Shown here in pieces: positions 44,847 to 54,855 of a stretch of DNA of 64,000 nucleotides. The notes below the pieces were generated by a model. It ran no database searches. It was not told where the DNA came from and was given only the letters and a program-made list of their open reading frames with translations. Location of the stretch: the NCBI GenBank assembly GCA_003141895.1, contig PLNT01000007.1, forward strand, positions 247,889-311,888, given 5' to 3'. This DNA comes from Bacteroidales bacterium (GTDB lineage: Bacteria; Bacteroidota; Bacteroidia; Bacteroidales; VadinHA17). Both the position numbers and the translations under genes were made by a program. Each line of letters starts with the position of its first letter. Position 1 is the first letter of the stretch.

Positions 44847-45974
44847 TTAAAACCTTACATATTCACCATCAACAAGTTCCTGATAACCAACTGAAATAAT
44901 TTTATCACCGACATTCAATCCCTGAAGAACCTCGGCGACACCATTATAGCTATTTCCCAAAACAACAGGTTGTTTGTATGCAGCATTGAATTTGTCCTTA
45001 GCACGAACAACGTAAACATAGCTGCCGGCAAGGTCAGTCTGAATAACATTCATTGGAACCTGGATTGCATTATCAGTATGATAATCGTTAATCTGAATAA
45101 TTGCTAACATATTTGCCTTAAGATCATTAATGCCATCCAAAAGATTGGTCTCCATCATAAAGGTCCTGTTAGTCGGATTAATATATTTACTTACAAAGTT
45201 GACTTTAGCTTCATAACTTTTATTTATATCCGGAAACAGAATAAGCAGATTGTCACCAACCCTGACTTTTGAAGAATAGGCCTCAGACACCTCAGCACTC
45301 ACCTTCAGGTTTTTAAAAGCAACAACTCTATAAGCAGCTAAACGAGGATCGGGTGAAACTACCCCACCAACTTTTATATTGCATTCCTCAATAGTTCCAT
45401 CGATAGGTGACTTTATCTTAAATTTATCAACTTGTTGTCTTAATGAAGAAATCTGTTTTTCAAGAGATTCTTTATTGGTTTTTGATTGCATATACTGAAC
45501 TTCACTTCCGATTTTCTGGTCCCACAAACGTTTTTGCTTATCATAAAGATCTGAAGCAAATTTGTATTGAGTTTCAAGACCTTGCATCTGGGTACGGTAT
45601 TGCTGATCATCAATCTGTGCAAGAACCTGTCCTTTAACCACTTTCTGACCGACATCTGCAAATTTAGAAGAAACAGTACCCGGTGCCTCTGCAAATACTG
45701 CCGCATTCTGATCACCATCAAGCTTTCCCTGGACACGAATAAAATGGTCGAACTTATCGCTGGTAACAGGTTTCAGTCCAACGAACTTAAATTTTGCAGG
45801 ATTTAAAGTATCTTTTTTGTCTATACTTATTTCTGCCTGAAGCTTCATGATTTTATCATTCAGCGCTGTTTGCTGATCTTTCAGTTTTGTGAGCTGAGCT
45901 TCCTTATTACCACTGCATGCAATCATAAGAAATAAAACTAGGACTACTGTTATGCTTAATTTAATGGTTTTCAT
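44847..45974 (-). CDS. RND efflux periplasmic adaptor, lipoprotein
   Basis: A 375-residue membrane-fusion protein with a lipobox (LMIACSGN, Cys near residue 20), a short N-terminal coiled coil (QLTKLKDQQTALNDKIMKLQ), the two lipoyl halves (AEAPGTVSSKFADVGQKVVKG and IKSPIDGTIEECNIKVGG) around a helical hairpin, and the C-terminal membrane-proximal domain (VPMNVIQTDLAGSYVYVV). It joins the RND pump 43 bases downstream to the outer-membrane channel 34 bases upstream. Confidence 0.92.
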   Translation of the reverse strand: MKTIKLSITVVLVLFLMIACSGNKEAQLTKLKDQQTALNDKIMKLQAEISIDKKDTLNPAKFKFVGLKPVTSDKFDHFIRVQGKLDGDQNAAVFAEAPGTVSSKFADVGQKVVKGQVLAQIDDQQYRTQMQGLETQYKFASDLYDKQKRLWDQKIGSEVQYMQSKTNKESLEKQISSLRQQVDKFKIKSPIDGTIEECNIKVGGVVSPDPRLAAYRVVAFKNLKVSAEVSEAYSSKVRVGDNLLILFPDINKSYEAKVNFVSKYINPTNRTFMMETNLLDGINDLKANMLAIIQINDYHTDNAIQVPMNVIQTDLAGSYVYVVRAKDKFNAAYKQPVVLGNSYNGVAEVLQGLNVGDKIISVGYQELVDGEYVRF

Positions 45975-46008
45975 ATCTGATTGATTTGTTATTTATTCTG
46001 TTTTTGTA

Positions 46009-47388
46009 CTATTTATTACTGTTACTTAAAATACGATCAAGTTTTGCTTTGGCATTCAGAAGCGAGAGAACAGAATTATAGTAGTTTGATTCTGCAGTTA
46101 AAAACTGATTCTGATTTTGAGTAAGTTCGAAACTTGAAGAAACGCCTTCTTTATATTTAATGACTGTTTTGTCATATACTTTCTTGCTGAGATCCATGCT
46201 TTCCCTGTTAGTGATGAAATTGCTATATGCAGTCTGGTAAGTGCTTTTGGCTGTTTCAAATTCCATAATCAAACCCTGTCCTGCATTTTCTTTTGCGAGA
46301 TCTGCTTTTGCAAGATCAAACCTGGCTTCGCTCACTCTTGCATTCCGCATTCCGCTGGTGAAAATGGGGATACTCAGAGAAGCTCCTACCACGTCTTTTA
46401 CAGCGAAATTAAAAGCAGGCATATTAGTTTGTTCTTCATGCCTGTAAAAAGCAGACATGGTAGGCAGATATTTTGCTTTTTCCAGTTTTAACATTAAAGC
46501 CGAAATCTTTTCCTGGTAATTAACTAAGTGGTAATCCACACTATTGTTTACATCAAATGCTGTTGAGGTTAAATACTCGATCTTACCCTGCTCAATAATC
46601 CCGGGGAGACTATCTGTAAGCTCAATATTCTGATCAAAACTTAAGCCCAACTGAAATTTCAGCAGTTTTATGGAAATTTGCTTTTGAGATTCTATTGAAG
46701 TAATAAGAGTCTGAATATTAGACTTACTGATCTTGACCTGGTCCACATCGGTTTCTTCATTTAATCCCTGTTCATTCATTTTTACAAGCTCATTATAGGT
46801 CTGGTCAACAGATTTCAGACTTTGATTTAAAACCTTTTCATTTTCACCCAGAACTAATACAAGATGATATGTTCCGGCAACGGATTCCTTTGTTTCATTC
46901 TCGGTTTTTACAAGACTTTCCTCAGTCATTTCTTTAACCACTTTGGCAGCCTGCAACCCTACCAGATATTGACCACTGAAAATAAGCTGGGAGACTGTAA
47001 AATCAATTGTTGTATTGTTCCTGACACCAAGGGCAAACGGAGGAGATTCTATATAGGCATTCATAAGATCGGACTTTGTAATATTCCCATCGGGAAGTGA
47101 ATTCACATTAAGCACAGGTCCTAAACTTAATTGCGGTACAACAAACTGATGAAGATAATTTGCAGCAACATTGAATTGTGGCAATCCGGTTGCAAGATTT
47201 TCCCACACTTGTTTCTCAGCATGCTGAATATCAATCTTTGATGACTTAATGGCCCGGTTGTTTTGTAGAGCAAAAGCCTGGGCTTCCGGTAACGAGAGCT
47301 TAAGCGTTTCTATTTTATCCTGACCGAATCCTTGAACAACTGATCCAATTAGTATAAACATTAAAAGGTATTTCCGTATAAAATTCAT
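46009..47388 (-). CDS. Outer-membrane efflux channel, TolC family
   Basis: A 459-residue TolC-like protein with signal peptide (cut after about residue 22). Two structural repeats each begin with the pattern seen in LSLPEAQAFALQNNRAIKSSKI, with long helices and the C-terminal YKEGVSSSFELTQNQNQFLTAE typical of the family. It is the second gene of the efflux operon, 8 bases after tetR, and forms the outer-membrane exit duct. Confidence 0.92.
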   Translation of the reverse strand: MNFIRKYLLMFILIGSVVQGFGQDKIETLKLSLPEAQAFALQNNRAIKSSKIDIQHAEKQVWENLATGLPQFNVAANYLHQFVVPQLSLGPVLNVNSLPDGNITKSDLMNAYIESPPFALGVRNNTTIDFTVSQLIFSGQYLVGLQAAKVVKEMTEESLVKTENETKESVAGTYHLVLVLGENEKVLNQSLKSVDQTYNELVKMNEQGLNEETDVDQVKISKSNIQTLITSIESQKQISIKLLKFQLGLSFDQNIELTDSLPGIIEQGKIEYLTSTAFDVNNSVDYHLVNYQEKISALMLKLEKAKYLPTMSAFYRHEEQTNMPAFNFAVKDVVGASLSIPIFTSGMRNARVSEARFDLAKADLAKENAGQGLIMEFETAKSTYQTAYSNFITNRESMDLSKKVYDKTVIKYKEGVSSSFELTQNQNQFLTAESNYYNSVLSLLNAKAKLDRILSNSNK

Positions 47389-47396
47389 ATTATAAA

Positions 47397-48023
47397 TTAT
47401 TTATTAAGAGCTGTTTGTAATTCTTTAATCTTATTTTCAAGAGCAATAATTCCTTTTTCAGTTGCAATACCACGAACATGATAATTCAGAAGTTCAACGA
47501 ATAATTTGACAGAGGTAAACTCTTCAACTGTGAAAAGTTCATCAAAATGGACATTTTCCGTTCTCCATAAATACAGTTTGGCTATCACCTCTTTGTCCAT
47601 CTCTTTACGGTAAAGACCTTCTTTTATACCTTTTTTAAGATTTGTCAGGATATAGTTGTAGATACCTTCTTTTCGTGCAGTGACTGTTTTATGGTAATGA
47701 GCGGGATAGTATTTTTTCAGATCATAATCAGTTACAGAATTCTGATTCCGCATTAATTTGTTCATAAAACTAGAAATCTCAAACAATTCTTCAATAGCAT
47801 TATACCCAATCCTGAAACACTTGCATATCTCCTCCCGTCTGATAGCAATTTCGTTATCAATAAACTTCCCAACCAGATCATCTTTATCGGTAACATACTG
47901 ATAAAGAGTCTTTTTTGAAATAGCAAGTTCTTTCGCTACATCATCCATTGTAATACTTTTGATACCGTATTTCATGTACAGTTCACGAACTTTCAATAAT
48001 ATATTTTTAAGCTCTTCATTCAT
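47397..48023 (-). CDS. TetR-family transcriptional regulator
   Basis: A 208-residue regulator with an N-terminal TetR helix-turn-helix (MKYGIKSITMDDVAKELAIS then KKTLYQYVTDKDDLV, about residues 17-51) and an all-helical ligand domain. As the first gene of the RND operon it most likely represses its own operon until an exported compound binds. The intergenic region upstream has an elaborate inverted repeat (48226-48299), but that lies 200 bases away and is not an obvious TetR operator. Confidence 0.92.
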   Translation of the reverse strand: MNEELKNILLKVRELYMKYGIKSITMDDVAKELAISKKTLYQYVTDKDDLVGKFIDNEIAIRREEICKCFRIGYNAIEELFEISSFMNKLMRNQNSVTDYDLKKYYPAHYHKTVTARKEGIYNYILTNLKKGIKEGLYRKEMDKEVIAKLYLWRTENVHFDELFTVEEFTSVKLFVELLNYHVRGIATEKGIIALENKIKELQTALNK

Positions 48024-48424
48024 GGGCGCAAAAGTATATCAAATAAACTTAGGAAACAAATAATCTAATAACTGTTTCCAGGGTTTTCTGAGATTTAACA
48101 AAAATGTAATAATTCGGTACCAGTACTTAAAATGAGCTTATGAAAAATTAATTCACTTCCTGCCAATAATTACTATTAAAATAAGTTTACTTTTGGAAAG
48201 TGTCAAATAAGATACCAAATCGCTTGAAAATCAATTTATTTACCCCATCCCCAAGGGGAGTAAATTGATTTTCTTCGCTCCCCTTGGGGCCGGGGTAAAC
48301 GAAGAACCGAAGCGAAGCGGAGCTCGACGAAGTCAAAATCAATGGGTTGATAAGCACGATTCCAGATTCTTATTTTAAATAAATTAAATAAATTAATTAA
48401 TATTGAAATAAAAACTGATTCATT
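48024..48424. other. Divergent intergenic region between tetR and XRE-cupin genes
   Basis: 401 bases with no gene. It holds the promoters of two divergent units and the nested inverted repeat described at 48226-48299. Confidence 0.6.
48226..48299. repeat. Nested, mutually exclusive inverted repeats
   Basis: Outer pair: TTTACCCC-AT-CCCCAAGGGGAG (48239-48260) pairs with CTCCCCTTGGGG-CC-GGGGTAAA (48278-48299), 22-base arms with one 2-base mismatch. Competing pair: GAAAATCAATTTA (48226-48238) with TAAATTGATTTTC (48261-48273). Both cannot form at once, the kind of arrangement seen in mobile palindromes and attenuators. Confidence 0.85.
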
Positions 48425-48979
48425 ATGACGGAACAGATTAAGCAGATTGCTGAAAGAATAAAAGAAATCCGTGATATCTCCGGTACATCTGCTGAAACTC
48501 TGGCAGGGAAACTTGGAATACCTTCAGAATTGTACAATCATTATGAAAGCGGGGAAATTGACATCCCTGTTGGGATTATCTTTAATATATCCGAGCTTTT
48601 TAATGTAGAGCTTTCTGTCATGCTAGGAGGTGATAATCCGAAGTTACGGATTTATGGAGTAGTAAGAAATGGAAAAGGACTAAAGCTCGAACGAAGGAAG
48701 CAGTATAAATACGAAAGTCTGGCTTATAATTTTATCCATAAAAAAGCAGAACCATTTATGGTTACTATTGATCCCGATTCAGAAAATAAATTATTGGAAT
48801 TCAATTCACATCCGGGACAGGAGTTCAACTATGTTATAAAAGGTTCAATGATGAGCATCATAGATGGACACGAAATAATCCTGAATGAAGGAGATTCAAT
48901 TTTTTTCAATTCTGGATATAAGCACGCAATGAGAGCATTGAATAATGAGCAGGTTAAGTTTCTTGCAATAGTTTTATAA
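48425..48979 (+). CDS. XRE-family regulator with C-terminal cupin domain
   Basis: A 184-residue protein: helix-turn-helix of the XRE type (about residues 5-62, SGTSAETLAGKLGIPSELYNH) and a cupin sensor domain (about 110-184, SHPGQEFNYVIKGSMMSIIDG and LNEGDSIFFNSGYKHAMRAL). Such HTH-cupin regulators respond to small organic ligands. It precedes the acyl-CoA synthetase by 15 bases in the same direction, an arrangement recurrent in Bacteroidota, so it probably controls that gene and itself. Confidence 0.92.
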   Translation: MTEQIKQIAERIKEIRDISGTSAETLAGKLGIPSELYNHYESGEIDIPVGIIFNISELFNVELSVMLGGDNPKLRIYGVVRNGKGLKLERRKQYKYESLAYNFIHKKAEPFMVTIDPDSENKLLEFNSHPGQEFNYVIKGSMMSIIDGHEIILNEGDSIFFNSGYKHAMRALNNEQVKFLAIVL

Positions 48980-48994
48980 AACCTTAGGAGAAAG

Positions 48995-50650
48995 ATGGTA
49001 CTGAATAAATATCTCGATAAAATAGAGTTTAATTCCTACGAGGAATTTAGAGCTGATTTTAAAATCAAGATCCCCGAAAATTTCAACTTTGCATATGATG
49101 TTGTTGATGAGATAGCTGTCAGTACTCCTGATAAAGTAGCAATGGTATGGTGTGATGATAAAGGAAATGAAGCTATTTTCACCTTCGGGCAGATGAAATT
49201 TTACAGTGATAAAGCAGCAAATTTCTTCAAATCTCTGGGAATTCGCAAGAGTGATGCCGTGATGCTTGTACTTAAAAGGCACTTTGAGTTCTGGTTCTGC
49301 ACTCTTGCCCTAAACAAACTCGGTGCTATAACAATTCCTGCAACTCACCTTTTATCTACAAAAGACATTATCTACAGAAATAATGCAGCTGATATAAAAA
49401 TGATTGTTTGTGTTCCCGATCCTGAAGTTATTCGGCATATTGAGGAATCAGAAAGTAAATCACCTACTCTGAAATTAAAGGTAGTGGTTGGCGAGGACCG
49501 CAAGGGATGGATGAATTTCACAAAAGGGATGAACGACAGTTCTGACAAATTTGTCAGACCGGTTTCCGACCAGGCAACGGTTAATACTGATATAATGCTT
49601 CTCTATTTCACTTCTGGTACAACCGGGATGCCCAAAATGGTAAATCACGATTTTATTTATCCCCTCGGCCATATTCTTACAGCCAAATACTGGCAGAGAG
49701 TAGAGGATAATGGTTTGCATTTTACAGTTGCAGATACCGGATGGGCCAAATCAGCATGGGGTAAAATATATGGTCAATGGATATCAGGCAGTGCTGTAAT
49801 GACTTATGATTATGATAAGTTCATCCCAAAAAATCTCATGGGAGTAATTGAAAAATACAAGGTTACTTCTTTCTGTGCTCCCCCGACAATTTACAGATTT
49901 CTGATAAAAGAAGATCTTACACAATTTGATCTCAGTTATCTTAAATATTGTGTGGTTGCAGGAGAACCTTTAAACCCTGAGGTCTTTAAACAATTTCTCG
50001 ATCATACGGGAATCAGGCTAATGGAAGGGTATGGACAAACTGAATGTACAGTAGCAATAGCAACCTATCCCTGGATGGATCCTAAACCTGGTTCAATGGG
50101 TAAGCCAACACCCGGGTATGACATTCAGATTATTGATGATGAAGGAAACATCTGTGAGGCAGGGAATGAAGGAGAAATAATAATTCGCACTGACAGCAGT
50201 AAACCTGTTGGTATGTTTAACGGTTATTATCGTGATGATCAGCTAACCAGAAGTGTTTGGGCAAATGGCATATACAGAACCGGAGATATGGCATGGTGCG
50301 ATGAGGATGGATATTATTGGTTTGTAGGCAGATCAGATGATGTCATTAAAAGCTCCGGATACCGGATAGGTCCATTTGAAGTGGAAAGTGCACTTATGGA
50401 ACACCCTGCTGTACTTGAATGTGCTATTACTGCTGTACCTGATCCTGACAGAGGACAGATAGTTAAAGCAACAATTGTTCCTTCAAAGAATTACCAGCCG
50501 AGTGAAGAACTTGCCAAAGAACTCCAGGAACACGTAAAGAAGGTGACTGCTCCGTACAAATATCCACGCCTGGTAGAATTCGTAACTGAACTCCCAAAAA
50601 CAATAAGCGGAAAGATCAGGAGGGTTCAGATCCGGGAAGAAGATGAATGA
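48995..50650 (+). CDS. AMP-forming acyl-CoA synthetase (medium-chain type)
   Basis: A 551-residue member of the ANL superfamily that activates a carboxylic acid to acyl-AMP and then acyl-CoA. Motifs are intact: P-loop [60 protein letters not shown] and the acylated-lysine end [10 protein letters not shown]. The sequence around these is that of medium-chain (MACS/acetyl-CoA-synthetase-like) enzymes. Substrate is not fixed by sequence. Its partner is the XRE-cupin regulator; its stop lies 2 bases from the convergent epimerase gene. Confidence 0.93.
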   Translation: MVLNKYLDKIEFNSYEEFRADFKIKIPENFNFAYDVVDEIAVSTPDKVAMVWCDDKGNEAIFTFGQMKFYSDKAANFFKSLGIRKSDAVMLVLKRHFEFWFCTLALNKLGAITIPATHLLSTKDIIYRNNAADIKMIVCVPDPEVIRHIEESESKSPTLKLKVVVGEDRKGWMNFTKGMNDSSDKFVRPVSDQATVNTDIMLLYFTSGTTGMPKMVNHDFIYPLGHILTAKYWQRVEDNGLHFTVADTGWAKSAWGKIYGQWISGSAVMTYDYDKFIPKNLMGVIEKYKVTSFCAPPTIYRFLIKEDLTQFDLSYLKYCVVAGEPLNPEVFKQFLDHTGIRLMEGYGQTECTVAIATYPWMDPKPGSMGKPTPGYDIQIIDDEGNICEAGNEGEIIIRTDSSKPVGMFNGYYRDDQLTRSVWANGIYRTGDMAWCDEDGYYWFVGRSDDVIKSSGYRIGPFEVESALMEHPAVLECAITAVPDPDRGQIVKATIVPSKNYQPSEELAKELQEHVKKVTAPYKYPRLVEFVTELPKTISGKIRRVQIREEDE

Positions 50651-50652
50651 GA

Positions 50653-51933
50653 CTAAAAGACTTTTGGACCAGTTAATCTTTCAATTATTTCCATACACAT
50701 GCGGCTGTTGTGATAAGGGCAGACCCAGAATCCTCCCTTGTCACCCTGTCCCGGAACACCAGATCCTGACACAGAACTGAACCATCCTCCTGCATTGTTA
50801 TCAACTAAATGGTTTTTTGTATAGTTCCAGCAGTTCACAGATTTTTCAAGGTACTTTTCATCACCGGTCATTTCAAATACATTAAAGTATCCAACTATAG
50901 TTTCAGCCTGGACCCACCAGCTCCTTTCATTATTGGCACGGTGAGATGAGAGATCTTTTTCATAAATCATGCTGCCATCAGCTTGCAATCCCTCTCCTGC
51001 AGCATTTGAAATCTTAATGCTCATTTGCTTTACACGCTCGCTTAATGCAGTGTCGTGAAGCAACCCTGCTGCTTCATTCAGAAGCCATGAGGATTCAATG
51101 TCATGGCCGTAGGAATCAATTTCAGAAGTCTTGTTCCAGTTCTTATCCATGAAACAGATGAGGTGAGAGGTTCTTGCATCGATTATTTTATCTAGAAATA
51201 ATAGAACCAGATTTTTCAGCTCGTTTCCTACCCTCTTATCGGGCCAAACCCTATAAAGATTGGTATATGCTTCCATTATGTGAAGATGGGTATTCATTGT
51301 TTTCTCATCATTAACTGACTTTTCTCCGATCAGCAAGTCGTGAGAACGATGCCAGTCGCGGGTGAAAACTTCATAATAACCACCGTTCTGTTTATCAAGA
51401 GCATACTTTTCAAATAACTCAAAAATTTGTTTGGCGCAGTTTAAGGATTCTTTATCACCGGTAACACGATAATATTCACTTAGTCCATAAATAAAAAATG
51501 ACTGTGTATAAATCTGTTTCCTGGTGTCAGATGGCTCTCCGTTTGACTTAACGCTACGGTAAGCCCCTCCATACTGCTTATCAATAAAATGAACCAAAAT
51601 GTACTCTTTCGATCGTGTCGCTAGTCGCAGGTACGAAGTATCTTTAAGAATACGGTAGGCTGAAGAATATGTCCATAAAATTCTTGCATTCAGTATTCCG
51701 CCTTTATCTTCATCAGGATATACTTTATTATTGGAATCTATCCGTCCGTAGAATCCGCCATTCGTATTGTCTTCCATCCTTTCAGACCAAAAAGGAAGGA
51801 TGTTATGAGTGAGATTTGTAAGTAACTCATTTTTAAGCTGATCCTTAAGCAGCTTTGGATCTGATATCTGACCTGAACAAATGAGGTTTATAGAAATAAT
51901 TAATATAAGTATCGAAAACAGGTTTTTTTTCAT
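50653..51933 (-). CDS. AGE-family sugar epimerase, cellobiose 2-epimerase-like, exported
   Basis: A 426-residue protein with an N-terminal signal peptide (MKKNLFSILILIISINLICSG) and an alpha6/alpha6-barrel epimerase domain. Stretches NTHLHIMEAYTNLYR, YGHDIESSWLLNEA and PYHNSRMCMEI match the catalytic His-bearing segments of cellobiose 2-epimerase rather than renin-binding-protein epimerase. It would interconvert glucose and mannose at the reducing end of beta-linked disaccharides, here in the periplasm. Most characterised homologues are cytosolic, so the signal peptide is notable. Confidence 0.87.
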   Translation of the reverse strand: MKKNLFSILILIISINLICSGQISDPKLLKDQLKNELLTNLTHNILPFWSERMEDNTNGGFYGRIDSNNKVYPDEDKGGILNARILWTYSSAYRILKDTSYLRLATRSKEYILVHFIDKQYGGAYRSVKSNGEPSDTRKQIYTQSFFIYGLSEYYRVTGDKESLNCAKQIFELFEKYALDKQNGGYYEVFTRDWHRSHDLLIGEKSVNDEKTMNTHLHIMEAYTNLYRVWPDKRVGNELKNLVLLFLDKIIDARTSHLICFMDKNWNKTSEIDSYGHDIESSWLLNEAAGLLHDTALSERVKQMSIKISNAAGEGLQADGSMIYEKDLSSHRANNERSWWVQAETIVGYFNVFEMTGDEKYLEKSVNCWNYTKNHLVDNNAGGWFSSVSGSGVPGQGDKGGFWVCPYHNSRMCMEIIERLTGPKVF

Positions 51934-52095
51934 AATTGTTGGATAAAGAGTGCATTTAACAATGCAAAGTACAACAATTAAGCGAACAAAACCCCTCGCA
52001 CTTCGGGTAGTCCACCAAAAGGGGGATTAATTCGGTGTCCTGACTGAATTAATTAAAATACAGAGAATTACACCCACTTTAGGAAGGCAGGGGGG

Positions 52096-53337
52096 TCATC
52101 TCCTATGACTTCTCCTGTCAGGAATAAGATTTTTTGAAGAACCGAATCTGTTTGGAGTCCGGTTGTTAAACTGTTGTTTTGCAGGTTTTACAGGATTATT
52201 ATCAATGAGTGGAAAAGGATGATCCTCAACGACCTGTATTTTCTTTGTAATAAGTTTTTCAATATCTCTCAGATATTCCTTTTCTTCGGCGTCACAGAAC
52301 GAAATAGCAGTACCTTTTGCACCAGCCCTGCCGGTCCTGCCTATCCGGTGAACATATGTTTCGGAAATATTTGGTAACTCAAAGTTTATAACATATTCAA
52401 GATCATCCACATCAATTCCACGGGCAGCAATATCTGTTGCTACAAGCACGCGTGTGGTCTGGGCTTTAAAACCCGATAATGCTTTTTGTCTTGCGTTTTG
52501 CGCCTTATTTCCATGGATTGCTTCAGCTGTAATGTTTTTCTTTTTCAATACTCTGACCACCTTGTCGGCTCCGTATTTTGTCCTTGTAAATACCAGTGCT
52601 GTTTTTATCTTATCATCTTTTAATAACTCGAGCAGCAATGAGTTTTTATTACCTCTGTCGATGAAGTATACGAACTGATTCACAATATCAACTGTCGATG
52701 CAGAAGGCGTAACCTCCACTTTAACAGGTTGATAAACGATTGAACCGGCCAGTCTTACAATTTCCGGAGGCATTGTGGCAGAGAAAAACAATGATTGTCT
52801 TTTTTTAGGAAGGGCAGCAATCAGCTTCCTAACGTCGTGAATGAATCCCATATCAAGCATCCTGTCTGCCTCATCAAGGACGAATATTTCAACATCTTTT
52901 AACGATATAAAACCCTGGTTCATAAGGTCAAGCAATCTGCCGGGCGTCGCTACAAGAATATCCACTCCATTTCGTAAAGCATTGGTTTGCGGGTTTTGAT
53001 TAACTCCTCCAAAAACAACAGTACATGTTAACCCGGTATGGCGGCCATATGCTTTAAAACTTTCTTCTATCTGGATTGCTAATTCCCTTGTTGGTGTAAC
53101 TATCAGACTTCTGATTTTCTTTTTCCTGTCGAATGATTTGTTTTTGCTAAGTAGCTGCAAAATAGGAACCGCAAAAGCCGCGGTTTTTCCTGTACCTGTC
53201 TGTGCGCATCCAATCAGATCGGTACCCTGCAAAACGATTGGTATTGCCTGAACCTGTATTGGTGTTGGTATTGTGTAACCTTCTTCTTTCAGTGATCTTA
53301 GGATTGGTTCAATAATGTTTAATGATTCAAAATGCAT
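52096..53337 (-). CDS. DEAD-box RNA helicase (RhlE-like)
   Basis: A 413-residue helicase with the full motif set: Q-motif [15 protein letters not shown], motif [11 protein letters not shown], Ia PTRELAIQ, Ib [53 protein letters not shown] and [14 protein letters not shown]. The tail (RRSHRR) is short and basic, as in RhlE-type proteins that help ribosome assembly and cold-stress RNA turnover. It is transcribed alone. Confidence 0.95.
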   Translation of the reverse strand: MHFESLNIIEPILRSLKEEGYTIPTPIQVQAIPIVLQGTDLIGCAQTGTGKTAAFAVPILQLLSKNKSFDRKKKIRSLIVTPTRELAIQIEESFKAYGRHTGLTCTVVFGGVNQNPQTNALRNGVDILVATPGRLLDLMNQGFISLKDVEIFVLDEADRMLDMGFIHDVRKLIAALPKKRQSLFFSATMPPEIVRLAGSIVYQPVKVEVTPSASTVDIVNQFVYFIDRGNKNSLLLELLKDDKIKTALVFTRTKYGADKVVRVLKKKNITAEAIHGNKAQNARQKALSGFKAQTTRVLVATDIAARGIDVDDLEYVINFELPNISETYVHRIGRTGRAGAKGTAISFCDAEEKEYLRDIEKLITKKIQVVEDHPFPLIDNNPVKPAKQQFNNRTPNRFGSSKNLIPDRRSHRR

Positions 53338-53550
53338 AATATATTTTTAAGTGAAAAAAAAACGGATTTGATTTATCAACCGGAATGAATGGGCGCAAAG
53401 GTAGTCTAATTAAACTTAGTTATGGATTAATATTATAATTAGCTGATTTAGAGTATAATAATAAGGCGAGGTGCAAGGTGCGGGATTTTATCTTAGGGTA
53501 CCTTGAAACATACAACATACAACATGCAACCTGCAACGAGCAACAATGAC

Positions 53551-54474
53551 CTAAGAGAAGCTTTGCACAGTAAGTTTAACTCCTTCCTGATATGTTGTAG
53601 GCACAAATTTGAATCGTTTTTCAAATTTAGATGAATCAAAGAAATAGTCTCTGTCGTACTGGTACATCATTTCAGGCATTTCTTTTAAGACCGGGACAAA
53701 AAATCCTGCAATTTTGATAATCCAGACAGGCATAACAAAAATTTTATTCGGAACATTCATTTCATTTGAAAAGAGTTTAATAAATTCTCTGCCGGTAAGG
53801 ATATTCCTGTCAGTTGGCAGATGCCAAATTGAATTATATGCATCATCAGTATTCCCAAGCATTGCGGTTGCTTTTGCTGCATCAGGTGTAAATGTGAAAG
53901 AGTGTTTTTTATCTGCGTCAACGAACCAGTTTGCCCTCATTTTCTTTAAAAAATTCTTATATACCATCTCATTAACAAAACTCTTGTCGTTATTTGGCCC
54001 ATAGAAATCGGCAGACCTTGCTATCAGAGCCATTAGTCTGCCAGCCTTCACTTCGTCCATTATCATCTGAGCAAGTTGTTTTCTCACGGCGCCCTTTTTG
54101 CTGGGCGGATTGACCGGCGATTCCTCTGTCATATGAGGAATCGCATTAATATCATACATATAGACATTATCAAAAAACACCAGTCGAGCGTTGTGTTTTA
54201 TACAAGCGCTTATTGTTGCTTTCATCAGCCTGGGCCATTGTTCTTGCCATACTTCAAGTTTATAATCAAGACCAACAACGAGATAGACTACATCAGAACC
54301 TTCAACAGCCTGATCCACTTTTGCCGGATTCGATAAATCAGAGGGGAATAGTTCATCCGACTCATTGACCTTTCTTGGATTCCGGCTTACAAGACGTATT
54401 TTGTTTGTATATTTTACCAGTTCTTTTGCCAATACAGAACCAATAGTTCCATTTGCTCCCAGAATTGTTTGCAT
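53551..54474 (-). CDS. NAD(P)-dependent epimerase/dehydratase-family protein
   Basis: A 307-residue extended short-chain dehydrogenase-like protein. The cofactor loop is at the very start (MQTILGANGTIGSVLAKEL, GANGxIG), with SDLSNP and VVYLVVGL following. The usual YxxxK is not clear: the region reads GAVRKQLAQMIMDEV after MTEESPVNPPSK. It is thus atypical of catalytic sugar epimerases and closer to atypical NmrA/NAD-binding proteins. Function unknown; no pathway neighbours. Confidence 0.82.
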   Translation of the reverse strand: MQTILGANGTIGSVLAKELVKYTNKIRLVSRNPRKVNESDELFPSDLSNPAKVDQAVEGSDVVYLVVGLDYKLEVWQEQWPRLMKATISACIKHNARLVFFDNVYMYDINAIPHMTEESPVNPPSKKGAVRKQLAQMIMDEVKAGRLMALIARSADFYGPNNDKSFVNEMVYKNFLKKMRANWFVDADKKHSFTFTPDAAKATAMLGNTDDAYNSIWHLPTDRNILTGREFIKLFSNEMNVPNKIFVMPVWIIKIAGFFVPVLKEMPEMMYQYDRDYFFDSSKFEKRFKFVPTTYQEGVKLTVQSFS

Positions 54475-54751
54475 ATATTATTCTTTGCTTGTGAATTTAA
54501 CACTGCCATCCTTTCAAAATGACCGGCATTTTGATTATTTCATAATTCTGCTTCTATAACATAAAGCAAACACCTTAGGTTCACCAGAAAATGAATTCTT
54601 TCATAAAGGGCGGTAAACTCCTATAAAACAATTAGTTTCATGAGTTCCATACGTCTTAATGGAGTTAACGGTTATGCTCCTTCCCCTCTAATCTACAATA
54701 ATGCAAAGACTTGTATAACCATTATTAATGAAAAAGGTTCAAATAATATAA

Positions 54752-54807
54752 GGCGTAACCGCATAATGGCGTAATGGCATAATGGCGTAATGACGCAATG
54801 GCGTAAT
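54752..54807. repeat. Tandem repeat, 8-bp unit GGCGTAAT
   Basis: Seven units of 8 bp with consensus GGCGTAAT (variants GGCGTAAC, CGCATAAT, GGCATAAT, GACGCAAT). Same period and core as the array at 1281-1324, 53 kb away. Confidence 0.85.
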
Positions 54808-54820
54808 AGAGTGTAGAATC

Positions 54821-54852
54821 ATGTAGGGAACGGTCGCGACCGTTCCCTACAT
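54821..54852. repeat. Perfect 32-bp palindrome
   Basis: ATGTAGGGAACGGTCG (54821-54836) is followed with no spacer by its exact complement (54837-54852). It lies 3 bases beyond the slipin stop codon on the minus strand and may terminate that transcript, although no T tract follows. Confidence 0.85.
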
Positions 54853-54855
54853 TTG

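Larger units (their letters stand above)
54475..54855. other. Intergenic region with repeat array and palindrome
   Basis: 381 bases without a gene. The right half holds the 8-bp repeat array (54752-54807) and the 32-bp palindrome (54821-54852), listed separately. Confidence 0.65.

Noticed and set aside
54752..54807. Possible CRISPR array
   Set aside because: Units are 8 bp with no spacers; no cas genes in the window.
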